DNA from: PWPR01 sp964497955
Lineage (GTDB): Bacteria > Bacillota > UBA994 > PWPR01
Assembly (NCBI GenBank): GCA_964497955.1
Contig: CAZCFQ010000093.1
Location: 1-8,392 of the forward strand
DNA: 8,392 nucleotides
Direction: 5' to 3'
How positions within the stretch are numbered: the first letter of the stretch is position 1; each line of letters begins with the position of its first letter. The position numbers and the translations under genes are program-made. The notes under the pieces are model-generated. The model saw nothing but the letters and a program-made list of their open reading frames with translations, ran no database searches and was not told where the DNA came from. Shown here one piece after another: positions 1-7,025 of this stretch.

Positions 1-822
1 TATACTATTTTAGCTAAAAAAGTTGATAAAATATGTCATGAATTACAGGAGTTGAATGTTAGTGAAAGAAAAAAAGTTGCTGGACTATCAAAAAAACGTG
101 CTGACATTATTGTTGGAGCTACTTCTTTTGTTAATATATTAATGAAAAGACTTCACTCACCCTATCTTGCAATTAGTGGATTTGGTCTAAGAGATGGGTT
201 GGTATATAACTATTTATTGCCACAAGATAGCCATTTAGTAAAAGATCCTCTTGAATTTTCTTTACTTAATTCTATTAATAACTTTGGAAGTTCATTAAAT
301 CATAGTAAGCACATTTACAAATTATCCAAATCATTATTCGATCAGCTTTTTAATTTGCATAAAATCCCAAAAGAATATTTGCATGCTTTAAAAGCTGCAG
401 CTTATTTACACGATATTGGTATGTTTATAGAGTATTATCAGCATCAAGATCACACCTTTTATATGATGCTTAACTCTAAAATTAATGGTTTAACCCAAAG
501 AGAATTAATAATGAGTACTTTTATTGCAGCTAATCATAGAGATAAGAAATGCCATACTTGTGAAAAATCATTTTTATCAATATTATCAAAAAATGAATTA
601 AATATTTTACAAACTTTAACCTTGATTCTAAAGCTTTCTGAAGCTTTAGATAGAAATCAAGTAGGTTTAGTGTCAAAAGTTGATGTTGCTATTAGAGATA
701 AAAGTATAGTAATTAGTCTTACTTCTAATGAAAATCCTGCTATAGAAATAGAAAGTGCTCTTAATTACAAAAGTCTTTTCAAAAAAGTCTTTGATAAGAA
801 TTTAATAATAAAAAGAGCATAA
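1..822 (+). CDS. Ppx/GppA-family phosphatase, C-terminal part with HD-type domain (5' truncated)
   Basis: The reading frame is open from the first base to a TAA at 820-822, so this is the last 273 residues of a longer protein. The TTG at 52 is an internal leucine codon, not a start. The first part carries the end of the Ppx/GppA actin-like phosphatase fold: LSKKRADIIVGA and ISGFGLRDGL are characteristic of the family's C-terminal subdomain. The rest is an all-helical HD-like domain, with AAYLHDIG containing the HD pair, followed by HQDH and AANHRD histidines. Family members hydrolyse polyphosphate or pppGpp in the cytoplasm; clostridial Ppx proteins of about 500 residues have this layout. I cannot tell exopolyphosphatase from pppGpp phosphatase because the catalytic N-terminal half lies outside the window. 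The gene converges tail-to-tail on the minus-strand transporter operon with no base between the two stop codons. Confidence 0.85.
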   Translation, partial: YTILAKKVDKICHELQELNVSERKKVAGLSKKRADIIVGATSFVNILMKRLHSPYLAISGFGLRDGLVYNYLLPQDSHLVKDPLEFSLLNSINNFGSSLNHSKHIYKLSKSLFDQLFNLHKIPKEYLHALKAAAYLHDIGMFIEYYQHQDHTFYMMLNSKINGLTQRELIMSTFIAANHRDKKCHTCEKSFLSILSKNELNILQTLTLILKLSEALDRNQVGLVSKVDVAIRDKSIVISLTSNENPAIEIESALNYKSLFKKVFDKNLIIKRA

Positions 823-1488
823 TCAAAGTTTGTATTTATCTTTAATTCTTTTGAATTTTTTCATAAATGTATCGTGGAAAATGTATATTAAGAAAAAGTT
901 TGTAAACGCATGTAATATATCAAAGTATAGACTAGCTGTGAAAGCAGCTAGTATTGTACTTAGATTAAGTGGTCTAATAAAACCAAGAAGAAACCACATA
1001 TCCATCATCCAACCAAATAAAATACCAAAAATAAACCCAAATATACTTAAAGCAATCTTTCTATAGGACTTCATATTAGCAAAGTATGAACTAAAATAAC
1101 CCATCATCCCCCAGGCTACCATCTGCCAAGGAGTCCAAGGTCCCTGCCCTAATATCATATTGGATACAATTGCTGTCATAGAACCAACTATAAAACCTGT
1201 ATTAGCTCCAAAGACATAACCAGTTAGGATGACTATCATTGATACTGGTTGGACATTTGGAATTGTTGCAAAAGGAATTCTAGATGCAGAAGCTATAGCT
1301 ATAATCAATGCTGAAACTACTATATTCCTACTATCTAATTTTTTCCCTTCAAACTCTTTATACTGGGGTATAATTATAAGTCCTATTATCCCAAATGATA
1401 TAAGTAAATAATATTCTTCCAGTCTGAAATATGTTGTTAAAACAACTAATATTATTGCTATTAACCAATAGTATTTTGTTTTATCCAT
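823..1488 (-). CDS. ECF transporter S component, CbrT-like, probable vitamin B12 specificity
   Basis: A 221-residue, strongly hydrophobic membrane protein that should supply substrate binding for the ECF transporter encoded upstream. The core (about residue 54 onward) resembles S components of the CbrT kind: SRIPFATIPNVQP near 69-81, a glycine-rich helix GYVFGANTGFIVG at 90-102, and GQGPWTPWQMVAWG at 114-127. Two extra hydrophobic stretches, about 8-20 and 27-41, precede this core, so it may have more than the usual six helices. The C-terminus is basic (KKFKRIKDKYK), fitting a cytoplasmic tail. The ATG start is preceded by AAGGA at suitable spacing and lies 28 bases inside the end of the ATPase gene, suggesting translational coupling. 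Cobalamin specificity is inferred from family resemblance plus the operon's B12 riboswitch; another corrinoid or a B12 precursor is possible. Confidence 0.82.
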   Translation of the reverse strand: MDKTKYYWLIAIILVVLTTYFRLEEYYLLISFGIIGLIIIPQYKEFEGKKLDSRNIVVSALIIAIASASRIPFATIPNVQPVSMIVILTGYVFGANTGFIVGSMTAIVSNMILGQGPWTPWQMVAWGMMGYFSSYFANMKSYRKIALSIFGFIFGILFGWMMDMWFLLGFIRPLNLSTILAAFTASLYFDILHAFTNFFLIYIFHDTFMKKFKRIKDKYKL

Positions 1489-3080
1489 TTTTTCACGTCC
1501 TTACTACTGATACAATTTGGGTTAATAGTTTTAAAAACTAAACTTATATCAGTTGTATAGTAACTATTATGACTTAAAAGTTCTCTAGTTAAACCACTAA
1601 AGCAAATCTCTTTATTAAATAGCATTATGCTTTTGTTCATATGTTCAGCTGCAAAATCTAAATCATGAGTGGCACATAAAATGCTTAAACCACTATTATT
1701 TAACTCCTTTAGATGTTTTGCTAATACATCCTTTGCTAAAGGATCAAGACCTTTAGTAGGTTCATCAAGTAATAAAAGCTTAGGCTTATTTGCAAGTGCA
1801 ATAATGATAGCTAACTTTTGTTGCTGTCCTCCACTTAGATCATATGGGTGATGATCTAAAAAATTAACTAGCTTAAATAAATCAACTAATTCTGAAATAT
1901 ATTGTTTGTCTCCATTTAAATTATCTAATTCTTCTTTAACACTGTCATGACTAAAATGAAGTAAAGGATTTTGAGCAACATAACCTACTTTGTTAAATTC
2001 AAATGGCTTCTTAATTCTTTTATTTTGAAAATATATTTTACCCGACAGAGGTTTAAGTATGCCTGACATACATTTTAAAAGAGTGCTTTTTCCAGTCGCA
2101 TTTGCTCCTAAACATGCTACAAACTCACCTTCAAATAGTTCTAGATCTATGTCTTTAAGAATATATCCTTGATTAATATCATAGCTATATGATAAGTTTT
2201 TCAGTTTTAGTAAAGATTTATCATTTCTATTATCTTTTAAGTCAAACTCAATGTTTCTTAAGTTTGATTTATTAACTTGTTCTCTAGCTTTTTTAACTGA
2301 TAAGGGAATAGATTCATTATTAGTTAATTCTTTTATTATTGATACTTTTGGCAAAAAACTTCTATACTTATTTTGATTATAAATTTCTTTAGCAAAATTA
2401 TCTTTAGTATCAATGATTTGAATTTTTCCATCATCTAATAAGATAACTTTATCAGCATACTCAATTAAATCATCAATTCTATGTTCACTAATTATTATTG
2501 TAATGCCATGTTGTTCATTTAAAAGTTTTACTAAATTAATAAATTCTTTTGAAGCGATTGGGTCTAGTCTTGAAGTTGGTTCATCAAAAATTAATACTTT
2601 TGGTTTTAGTGCAAGAACAGAGTTTAAATTAACAATCTGTTTTTGCCCACCTGAAAGAGTATTAATCTTATTATTAATTATTTTCTCAAGTCCAAAATAT
2701 GTTGAAAGTTCAGCAAGTCTTAAGCGTATTTTTTCACTACTCATAGCAATGTTTTCAAGTGAAAAAGCTATTTCATCGCCTACTTTATCCATTACTATTT
2801 GCATATCAGGGTCTTGAAAGACCATTCCTATATCTTTAACTGCTTTTAGTTTCTCTATATCATTAATATCTTTATTTTCATAAAATACTTTACCACTTAT
2901 TTTACCTACTGGTAAAAGATTAGGGTTTAGATTTCTTAAAAGGGTTGTTTTCCCAGATCCTGATTGGCCACATATTACAATAAACTCTCCTTTGTTTATT
3001 TCAAAAGAAATATCACTTAAAGCAAATTGATTTGTATTAGGATATTTAAAACTTAGATTATCTATTCTAAACTGCGCCAT
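1461..3080 (-). CDS. ecfA: ECF transporter ATPase, two ABC domains fused (EcfA-EcfA')
   Basis: A 539-residue cytoplasmic protein with two complete ABC ATPase domains, so one polypeptide supplies both nucleotide-binding halves of an ECF transporter. Domain 1 (about 1-235) has Walker A GQSGSGKT at 38-45, Q-loop Q89, signature LSGGQ at 142-146, Walker B VLIFDE at 162-167 and switch histidine H200. Domain 2 (about 290-515) has Walker A GANATGKS at 325-332, Q-loop Q370, signature LSGGQ at 415-419, Walker B LLLLDE at 435-440 and H472. No catalytic residue is missing in either half. A charged linker of roughly 55 residues joins them. The Q-loop string QDPDMQIV is of the EcfA type. The ATG has AAAGGAG upstream and overlaps the end of the EcfT gene by 19 bases; the 3' end overlaps the S component gene by 28. 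Other ECF systems often use two separate ATPase genes. Confidence 0.93.
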   Translation of the reverse strand: MAQFRIDNLSFKYPNTNQFALSDISFEINKGEFIVICGQSGSGKTTLLRNLNPNLLPVGKISGKVFYENKDINDIEKLKAVKDIGMVFQDPDMQIVMDKVGDEIAFSLENIAMSSEKIRLRLAELSTYFGLEKIINNKINTLSGGQKQIVNLNSVLALKPKVLIFDEPTSRLDPIASKEFINLVKLLNEQHGITIIISEHRIDDLIEYADKVILLDDGKIQIIDTKDNFAKEIYNQNKYRSFLPKVSIIKELTNNESIPLSVKKAREQVNKSNLRNIEFDLKDNRNDKSLLKLKNLSYSYDINQGYILKDIDLELFEGEFVACLGANATGKSTLLKCMSGILKPLSGKIYFQNKRIKKPFEFNKVGYVAQNPLLHFSHDSVKEELDNLNGDKQYISELVDLFKLVNFLDHHPYDLSGGQQQKLAIIIALANKPKLLLLDEPTKGLDPLAKDVLAKHLKELNNSGLSILCATHDLDFAAEHMNKSIMLFNKEICFSGLTRELLSHNSYYTTDISLVFKTINPNCISSKDVKKWIKQNTIG

Positions 3081-3934
3081 TTTACTTGTTCTCCTTTATC
3101 GAAAATGTATGGTAATATTGCTAAAATAAAAACTAATAAATATCCTAATATTGATAAAAAGTTTGTATTTATATTAGTTAAAACTGGATAGACTTCATAC
3201 GTTAATAGATTAAAAAACTTATATATCAATAAAGAAAGAGTTAAAATAGATAAAAGTACGCTAGCTAGATAATCTTTATATCTCCATTTAAAAATTCTAT
3301 AATTACTTCTTTTTTTTAGTCCATATCCACGTGACTTCATAGAATCAGCAGTTACTATAGCCTCTTCAAAAGACCAAGTAAGTAAAGTAGATAACACTTT
3401 ACCCCAAATTTTAATTTTATCTTTAAGCCTTTTATATTCCCTACTTTTAGCTTTGATTTCTAATAAACTATTAAATCTTGATTTCATTAAAGGAATATAT
3501 CGTAAAGCCATATTAGAAAGAAAGGCACTTTTTGGAACAAATTTTGAAAAGACATAGATAAATTTATGACTATCAACTGTTTTATCAAATACTTGAAAAA
3601 GAAGAATTATAGCTAGAAGCATAAACGCTAATACTAGTCCATAAACTACTGCTTCAAGGGTTATTACTCTAGTGCTAAATTTAATTAAAACGTTTCTACC
3701 TCTTTGATTAAATATTGGATTTATCAGTGTAACTATTATAGAGATAAATAGAAAAAACTTAATATCATCAAAATACTTATAAAAACCCTTTAATTTAATT
3801 AAATAAATTGAAAATCCTATTATATACATGCATAAAACTAAAGGATGAGGGAAAAGCATAATAGTTATTAATGAAATTGAAAAATATATCACCTGTACTA
3901 CTGGATGAATATCACCAAAACCATATTCACTCAT
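3062..3934 (-). CDS. ecfT: ECF transporter transmembrane coupling protein EcfT
   Basis: A 290-residue integral membrane protein that links the S component to the ATPases. It starts with the family's typical DIHPVVQ..YF segment (residues 8-18). Several membrane helices follow, then the amphipathic coupling-helix region: MALRYIPLMKSRF around 142-154, a KSR at 163-165 and the clearer MKSRGYG at 199-205. The last two correspond to the paired Ala-Arg-Gly-type signatures that contact the ATPase grooves; both are diverged (KSR for ARG) but positioned as expected. Two further hydrophobic stretches lie near 223-245 and 259-278. The ATG is preceded by AAAGGAG, 14 bases after the lipoprotein stop codon. 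Its placement between the surface proteins and the ATPase/S component genes indicates a dedicated transporter rather than a shared energising module; that last point is inference. Confidence 0.92.
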   Translation of the reverse strand: MSEYGFGDIHPVVQVIYFSISLITIMLFPHPLVLCMYIIGFSIYLIKLKGFYKYFDDIKFFLFISIIVTLINPIFNQRGRNVLIKFSTRVITLEAVVYGLVLAFMLLAIILLFQVFDKTVDSHKFIYVFSKFVPKSAFLSNMALRYIPLMKSRFNSLLEIKAKSREYKRLKDKIKIWGKVLSTLLTWSFEEAIVTADSMKSRGYGLKKRSNYRIFKWRYKDYLASVLLSILTLSLLIYKFFNLLTYEVYPVLTNINTNFLSILGYLLVFILAILPYIFDKGEQVKWRSLE

Positions 3935-3948
3935 AACTAATCTCTCCT

Positions 3949-4590
3949 TTAGTTAGTTAGATCATCACCTAACTCCTTAGTATATCTAAATCTTATCTTA
4001 TCACCATTGTTAACTTCTAAAACACCTATACTTTTAAGTGGGAACTCTCCATTTTTTTCTATCATCCAACCACTTAATGGTCCAAAATCAAACTCGTAAT
4101 AATCTCCAATTCCTTTAAGATAAGTAGTATTACCTTTACCCATATATTCAAACCTTATGATTTCTTGATCTTGTAAATAGTTTAACAATTCAAGGGCTGT
4201 CATTTTTTCTTTAATTAACTCAAAATCATCATTTTTATAAATAAGATCATCATCTGGTCCTTCAATTGATAGACTTATGCTGACTTTACTTGTACTAGTC
4301 TGGCTAGGTTCATTTTTAGTGGTATCTTTTTCTAGTTTGCTATCAGACTGATCAGCATAATCACTATCTTCCGTGTTAATATCTTCTGATTCATTCTTTG
4401 AAGTTGAATCACTATTATCTTTTGATTCAGTTTCATTTTCTGAATCATCTATAATAGTTTCCTCGTCCTTTTCCTGTGATTCTTCTAAATCAGGTTGGTC
4501 TAATTCATTAGAGTTAGCTGAGTTGTTACACCCAGCTAAACTCATTATTAATATTACTAATAAAAGTATAGAAAATACTCTTTTTATCAT
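3949..4590 (-). CDS. Lipoprotein with a transcobalamin-like beta domain (DUF4430)
   Basis: A 213-residue secreted lipoprotein, counting from the ATG at 4590. This ATG gives a classic lipoprotein signal: a basic start (MIKR), a hydrophobic core and lipobox LAGC with the lipidated cysteine at residue 21. A GTG at 4599 in the same frame would add three residues; neither start has a strong ribosome binding site. After the cysteine comes a low-complexity linker of about 80 residues rich in Asp, Glu, Ser, Asn and Lys, likely spanning the wall. The C-terminal 110 or so residues match the DUF4430 / transcobalamin C-terminal domain pattern: a beta strand SKVSISLSIEG, a helix TALELLNYL, then GPLSGWMIEKNG and a closing NNGDKIRFRYT. 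In animal B12 carriers this domain covers one face of the cobalamin. Here it sits alone, tethered to the membrane next to an ECF transporter, so a role in passing B12 to the S component is a reasonable inference. Confidence 0.82.
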   Translation of the reverse strand: MIKRVFSILLLVILIMSLAGCNNSANSNELDQPDLEESQEKDEETIIDDSENETESKDNSDSTSKNESEDINTEDSDYADQSDSKLEKDTTKNEPSQTSTSKVSISLSIEGPDDDLIYKNDDFELIKEKMTALELLNYLQDQEIIRFEYMGKGNTTYLKGIGDYYEFDFGPLSGWMIEKNGEFPLKSIGVLEVNNGDKIRFRYTKELGDDLTN

Positions 4591-4601
4591 ATAACTCACT
4601 C

Positions 4602-6641
4602 TTACTTTATATTATATAGTCTTAAAAATATTGCTGCTGCCATTTCTCTTGTTACACTAATTTTTGGATAAAACATGTTGTTACTACCTACTATTATTTC
4701 ATTTGAAGCAACTAACTCTACTGACTCTTGATACATATCAAAAATTTTGTCAGAATCAATAAAGTTTACACTCTTTTTCATTTCAAAATTAAATGCTTTA
4801 TTAATTACATCAGCAAATTCTTCTCTACTAATTGCTTGATCAGGTTTAAATTCTTTATCATTAACAAGTTTTATTAAACCTAGTTCAACTGCTTTTGATA
4901 CGTCTTTATAAAACCAGTCAGACTCATTTACATCTGAAAAATTATTATTTTCAATATCAGTTAAATTTATATCTTTGAGTCTTAATAAGATTGTAACAGC
5001 TTCTGCCCTGGTTAATTTTTCTTGTGGGTGAAATGCATCATTATATCCACTAATTAAACCAAGTTCATAGCTTTCATATACTACATTTTTAGCCCAATTT
5101 GAAATATTTTGATCATCACTAAAGACTATTTGCTTACTTACATTTAAAGTGTCATTTAATCTTAAAATTGCTGGGACATCTTCTTCTCTATTTTTTTCTA
5201 AACTGTAATTATAATTTCCTGTTTCTAATGAGCCTATTGTAATATTTCCATTTGCATCAGAAATATATATTTGTCCATTAATATTTAGCTTAACTCTCTC
5301 AATTGGAACTGTTACACTTGTAGGATTCCAATTTTCATCGTATTGATTATATGTAGAAGTAACCTTAGCTTTTATTTCACTCTGATTACTAAAATTTTCT
5401 GGAATAAACTTAACTTCAGGTATTAATGTTTTTGGAGCCATAGCACCATAATAAACAGTAATTTTATCTCCGTAAGCTAATGTATCATTATCAATACCCA
5501 TACCACTATTGCCATTTATTAAATAAAGCCAACCATCATTTGATTGATATGTATTTGCAGCTAAACCATTAATACTTGAAATATATGAACCAAAACTAGA
5601 AGAACTAATATTATAATCTATATTATTTTTATCTAAAATATTTTGAATTGCCTCATTTACTGTAAGTGTATTATCTTGATTTATCTTAACTTTACTTTTA
5701 GTATCTAGAATTGTTTCATTAACACCCTCAACCGTTAATGAAACTTCTAAATTAGCTATTAAATAATCATATATTGTTTGATTGTTTTTATAATCAGTTA
5801 GTGCGAGTAAGACTTGCTTAAAAGAATAGAAATTATTCTCACTTTCTTCAGCTAAAGTCCACTTATATCCCCCTTGATTAGTTTTAAATCTTTCAAGTGC
5901 ATCAAAAATTGTATTATCATTTTTAACCCATCTTGAATCTATTGGATCACTACCTAAAGCTACCAATGCTGATATTACTTTAGCTATACTGTTAGAGTTT
6001 TCATCTCCATAAGAAGAAAAACCAGCAGTTTCTAATTGAACATTTTCTAAATAATTTAATGTTTTATCAATACAATTTGAAACATTTTCAAAACTATTAT
6101 AATTAGCTAAAGCCATTAGTGCTAAACTAGCAGAATCAGGATCACTGGAACTAAAGCCAAAGCCACCATCATCAAGTTGCATATCTACTAAGGCATTAAC
6201 TATCTCACGCTCTATTTTTGCCCCTGAAGCTCTTAAACCTAAGATTGCATATACTTGGTCATAAACAGAGCCAAACACACCTGAGTCATTCATTTGGATA
6301 AGTTCATTAACTAAGTTTTTTCCTTCAAAGTCATATGGATTTTCCCCTAAACTTATTAATGTAAGGATTCTGGATCCATAAAATGTTGGTGTTTGATCGA
6401 TAAATGATTCTTTAGTTAGACTTAAATCATTTGTAGTTATATTAATTTCTTCATCTACTCTTTTTAAAGCTAGTACCATTTCCCAATCTAGATCATTCAC
6501 ATTTTCTTGATAGTAACTTACCATAGAATCAATTTCTTCACTTACATTAAAACTGGTCTCATTAGCAAAACTAATTTGCAAACTTAATGTAAAAATCAAT
6601 GCAACTAATAGTCCTTTTGTTAACAGTTCTTTAATTTTCAT
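4602..6641 (-). CDS. SLH-anchored surface protein with transcobalamin/intrinsic-factor-like domains
   Basis: A 679-residue exported protein, first gene of the operon. Residues 1-26 are a signal peptide with probable cleavage after SFA. Residues about 45-290 form a helical repeat region of the prenyltransferase/squalene-cyclase type, with repeats around QMNDSGVFG (116-124), QLDDGGFGF (155-163), QLETAGFSS (202-210) and KTNQGGYKW (253-261), each followed by an Ala/Leu-rich helix. Residues about 297-399 are a DUF4430 / transcobalamin C-terminal domain, with DGWLYLINGNSGMG (369-382) and YGDKITVYYG (390-399). This order equals the alpha6/alpha6 barrel plus beta domain of intrinsic factor and transcobalamin. 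Residues 405-505 are a beta-rich stretch I cannot assign. Three SLH modules (about 512-679, with TRAE, SREE and TREM) should bind pyruvylated wall polymer. No cyclase DxDD motif is visible, so binding rather than catalysis is expected. The ATG at 6641 has AAAGGAG upstream and follows a cobalamin riboswitch. Confidence 0.88.
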   Translation of the reverse strand: MKIKELLTKGLLVALIFTLSLQISFANETSFNVSEEIDSMVSYYQENVNDLDWEMVLALKRVDEEINITTNDLSLTKESFIDQTPTFYGSRILTLISLGENPYDFEGKNLVNELIQMNDSGVFGSVYDQVYAILGLRASGAKIEREIVNALVDMQLDDGGFGFSSSDPDSASLALMALANYNSFENVSNCIDKTLNYLENVQLETAGFSSYGDENSNSIAKVISALVALGSDPIDSRWVKNDNTIFDALERFKTNQGGYKWTLAEESENNFYSFKQVLLALTDYKNNQTIYDYLIANLEVSLTVEGVNETILDTKSKVKINQDNTLTVNEAIQNILDKNNIDYNISSSSFGSYISSINGLAANTYQSNDGWLYLINGNSGMGIDNDTLAYGDKITVYYGAMAPKTLIPEVKFIPENFSNQSEIKAKVTSTYNQYDENWNPTSVTVPIERVKLNINGQIYISDANGNITIGSLETGNYNYSLEKNREEDVPAILRLNDTLNVSKQIVFSDDQNISNWAKNVVYESYELGLISGYNDAFHPQEKLTRAEAVTILLRLKDINLTDIENNNFSDVNESDWFYKDVSKAVELGLIKLVNDKEFKPDQAISREEFADVINKAFNFEMKKSVNFIDSDKIFDMYQESVELVASNEIIVGSNNMFYPKISVTREMAAAIFLRLYNIK

Positions 6642-6666
6642 AACTTGCCACTCCTTTAATTAAATT

Positions 6667-6688
6667 AAAAAAACACCCTGATGGGTGT
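6667..6688 (-). terminator. Intrinsic terminator of the cobalamin riboswitch
   Basis: On the minus strand a six-base-pair stem ACACCC/GGGTGT with an ATCA loop is followed directly by a run of seven Ts. It lies between the aptamer and the ribosome binding site of the SLH protein gene, so it can only act on this operon's leader. Premature termination when B12 is bound is the usual logic for this arrangement in Bacillota. The stem is short, but the T run is good. Confidence 0.85.
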
Positions 6689-6689
6689 C

Positions 6690-6744
6690 GTAGCAAGATA
6701 CTATTTTAAACTTATGGTTTAAAATAAAATATCTTAGCCTCTAC
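6690..6744 (-). promoter_or_regulatory. AU-rich hairpin in the riboswitch expression platform
   Basis: Between aptamer and terminator the minus strand can fold into a long imperfect hairpin. The base is GTAG/CTAC, the middle AAGATA/TATCTT and the top ATTTTAAAC... paired as GTTTAAAAT (forward arms 6703-6711 and 6717-6725) with a five-base loop. Its 3' base abuts the terminator stem, separated by two bases. It may be an architectural spacer or part of the on/off switch; I could not identify a clear antiterminator by eye. Confidence 0.5.
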
Positions 6745-6761
6745 CTCGTCAGCTAAATAGT

Positions 6762-6916
6762 TAGTGATTTGTCTTAGGTATCCTGACTTAAGATCATTAC
6801 TTTAGCTACCCTTCCCATAGTTTCCTACAGTGGTTTGTAGCATAGCTCCCTCTTACAGTGGCGGGTCCGTTCTGGATTTTAACCAGATTCCCTAATTGAT
6901 TCAATCAAAATCACTA
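6762..6916 (-). promoter_or_regulatory. Cobalamin (vitamin B12) riboswitch aptamer
   Basis: The minus strand shows the conserved cobalamin aptamer elements in order. First comes GGGAATCTGGT with its CTGG/CCAG hairpin (6872-6885), then the GAACGGACCCGCCACTGTA B12-box region (B12 box at 6856-6862). Next are a second CCACTG (6828-6833), GGGAAGGG (6809-6816) and AGTCAGGATACCT (6776-6788). The ends pair as stem P1: TAGTGATTT (forward 6908-6916) with AAATCACTA (forward 6762-6770). The AGTCAGGA.ACC element is typical of the AdoCbl-type class, though the usual trailing GCC is absent here. A possible L5-L13 kissing contact is AGCTA (forward 6843-6847) with TAGCT (forward 6751-6755). It lies in the leader of the SLH/ECF operon and, with the terminator downstream, should lower expression when B12 is plentiful. 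Confidence 0.95.
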
Positions 6917-6996
6917 TTTATTCAGTTATCATCTGTAGATTAGCACATATATCAACTTACTGCAATAGAAGGCTAGTACTTAACAATAAATTATAT

Positions 6997-7025
6997 TTGA
7001 CATTCAACTATCTTAGCTATATAAT
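6997..7025 (+). promoter_or_regulatory. Perfect-consensus sigma-A promoter for the T-box/trpB transcript
   Basis: TTGACA at 6997-7002 and TATAAT at 7020-7025 are separated by exactly 17 bases, an unmodified vegetative promoter consensus. The predicted transcript would start near 7032 and run straight into the T-box leader, consistent with strong constitutive initiation and control by termination. Confidence 0.85.

Noticed and set aside
52..54. TTG at 52 as start of a 256-residue protein.
   Set aside because: The frame is open to base 1 and the protein continues mid-domain of the Ppx/GppA family, so the gene begins outside the window.
789..828. Inverted repeat CTTTGAT/ATCAAAG across the convergent stop codons.
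   Set aside because: The arms are separated by 26 bases and AT-rich, with no T run in place for either strand.
844..861. AATTC/GAATT hairpin followed by Ts as a plus-strand terminator of the Ppx/GppA gene.
   Set aside because: Only five AT-rich base pairs, inside the coding region of the S component; too weak to call.
2503..2817. 104-codon plus-strand open frame opposite the ATPase gene.
   Set aside because: It mirrors conserved ABC motifs on the other strand and has no family resemblance; the minus-strand gene explains the region.
4750..6500. Enzymatic prenyltransferase or squalene-hopene cyclase function for the repeat domain.
   Set aside because: No DxDD motif, an exported protein with SLH anchoring, and a B12-regulated operon; the same fold serves as the cobalamin-binding domain in transcobalamin.
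6737..6750. Minus-strand string GACGAGGTAGAGGC resembles the 5' signature of lysine riboswitches.
   Set aside because: None of the other lysine-aptamer elements (GGTGAA, GCCGAAG and the surrounding helices) follows before the terminator, and the string is part of the cobalamin expression platform.
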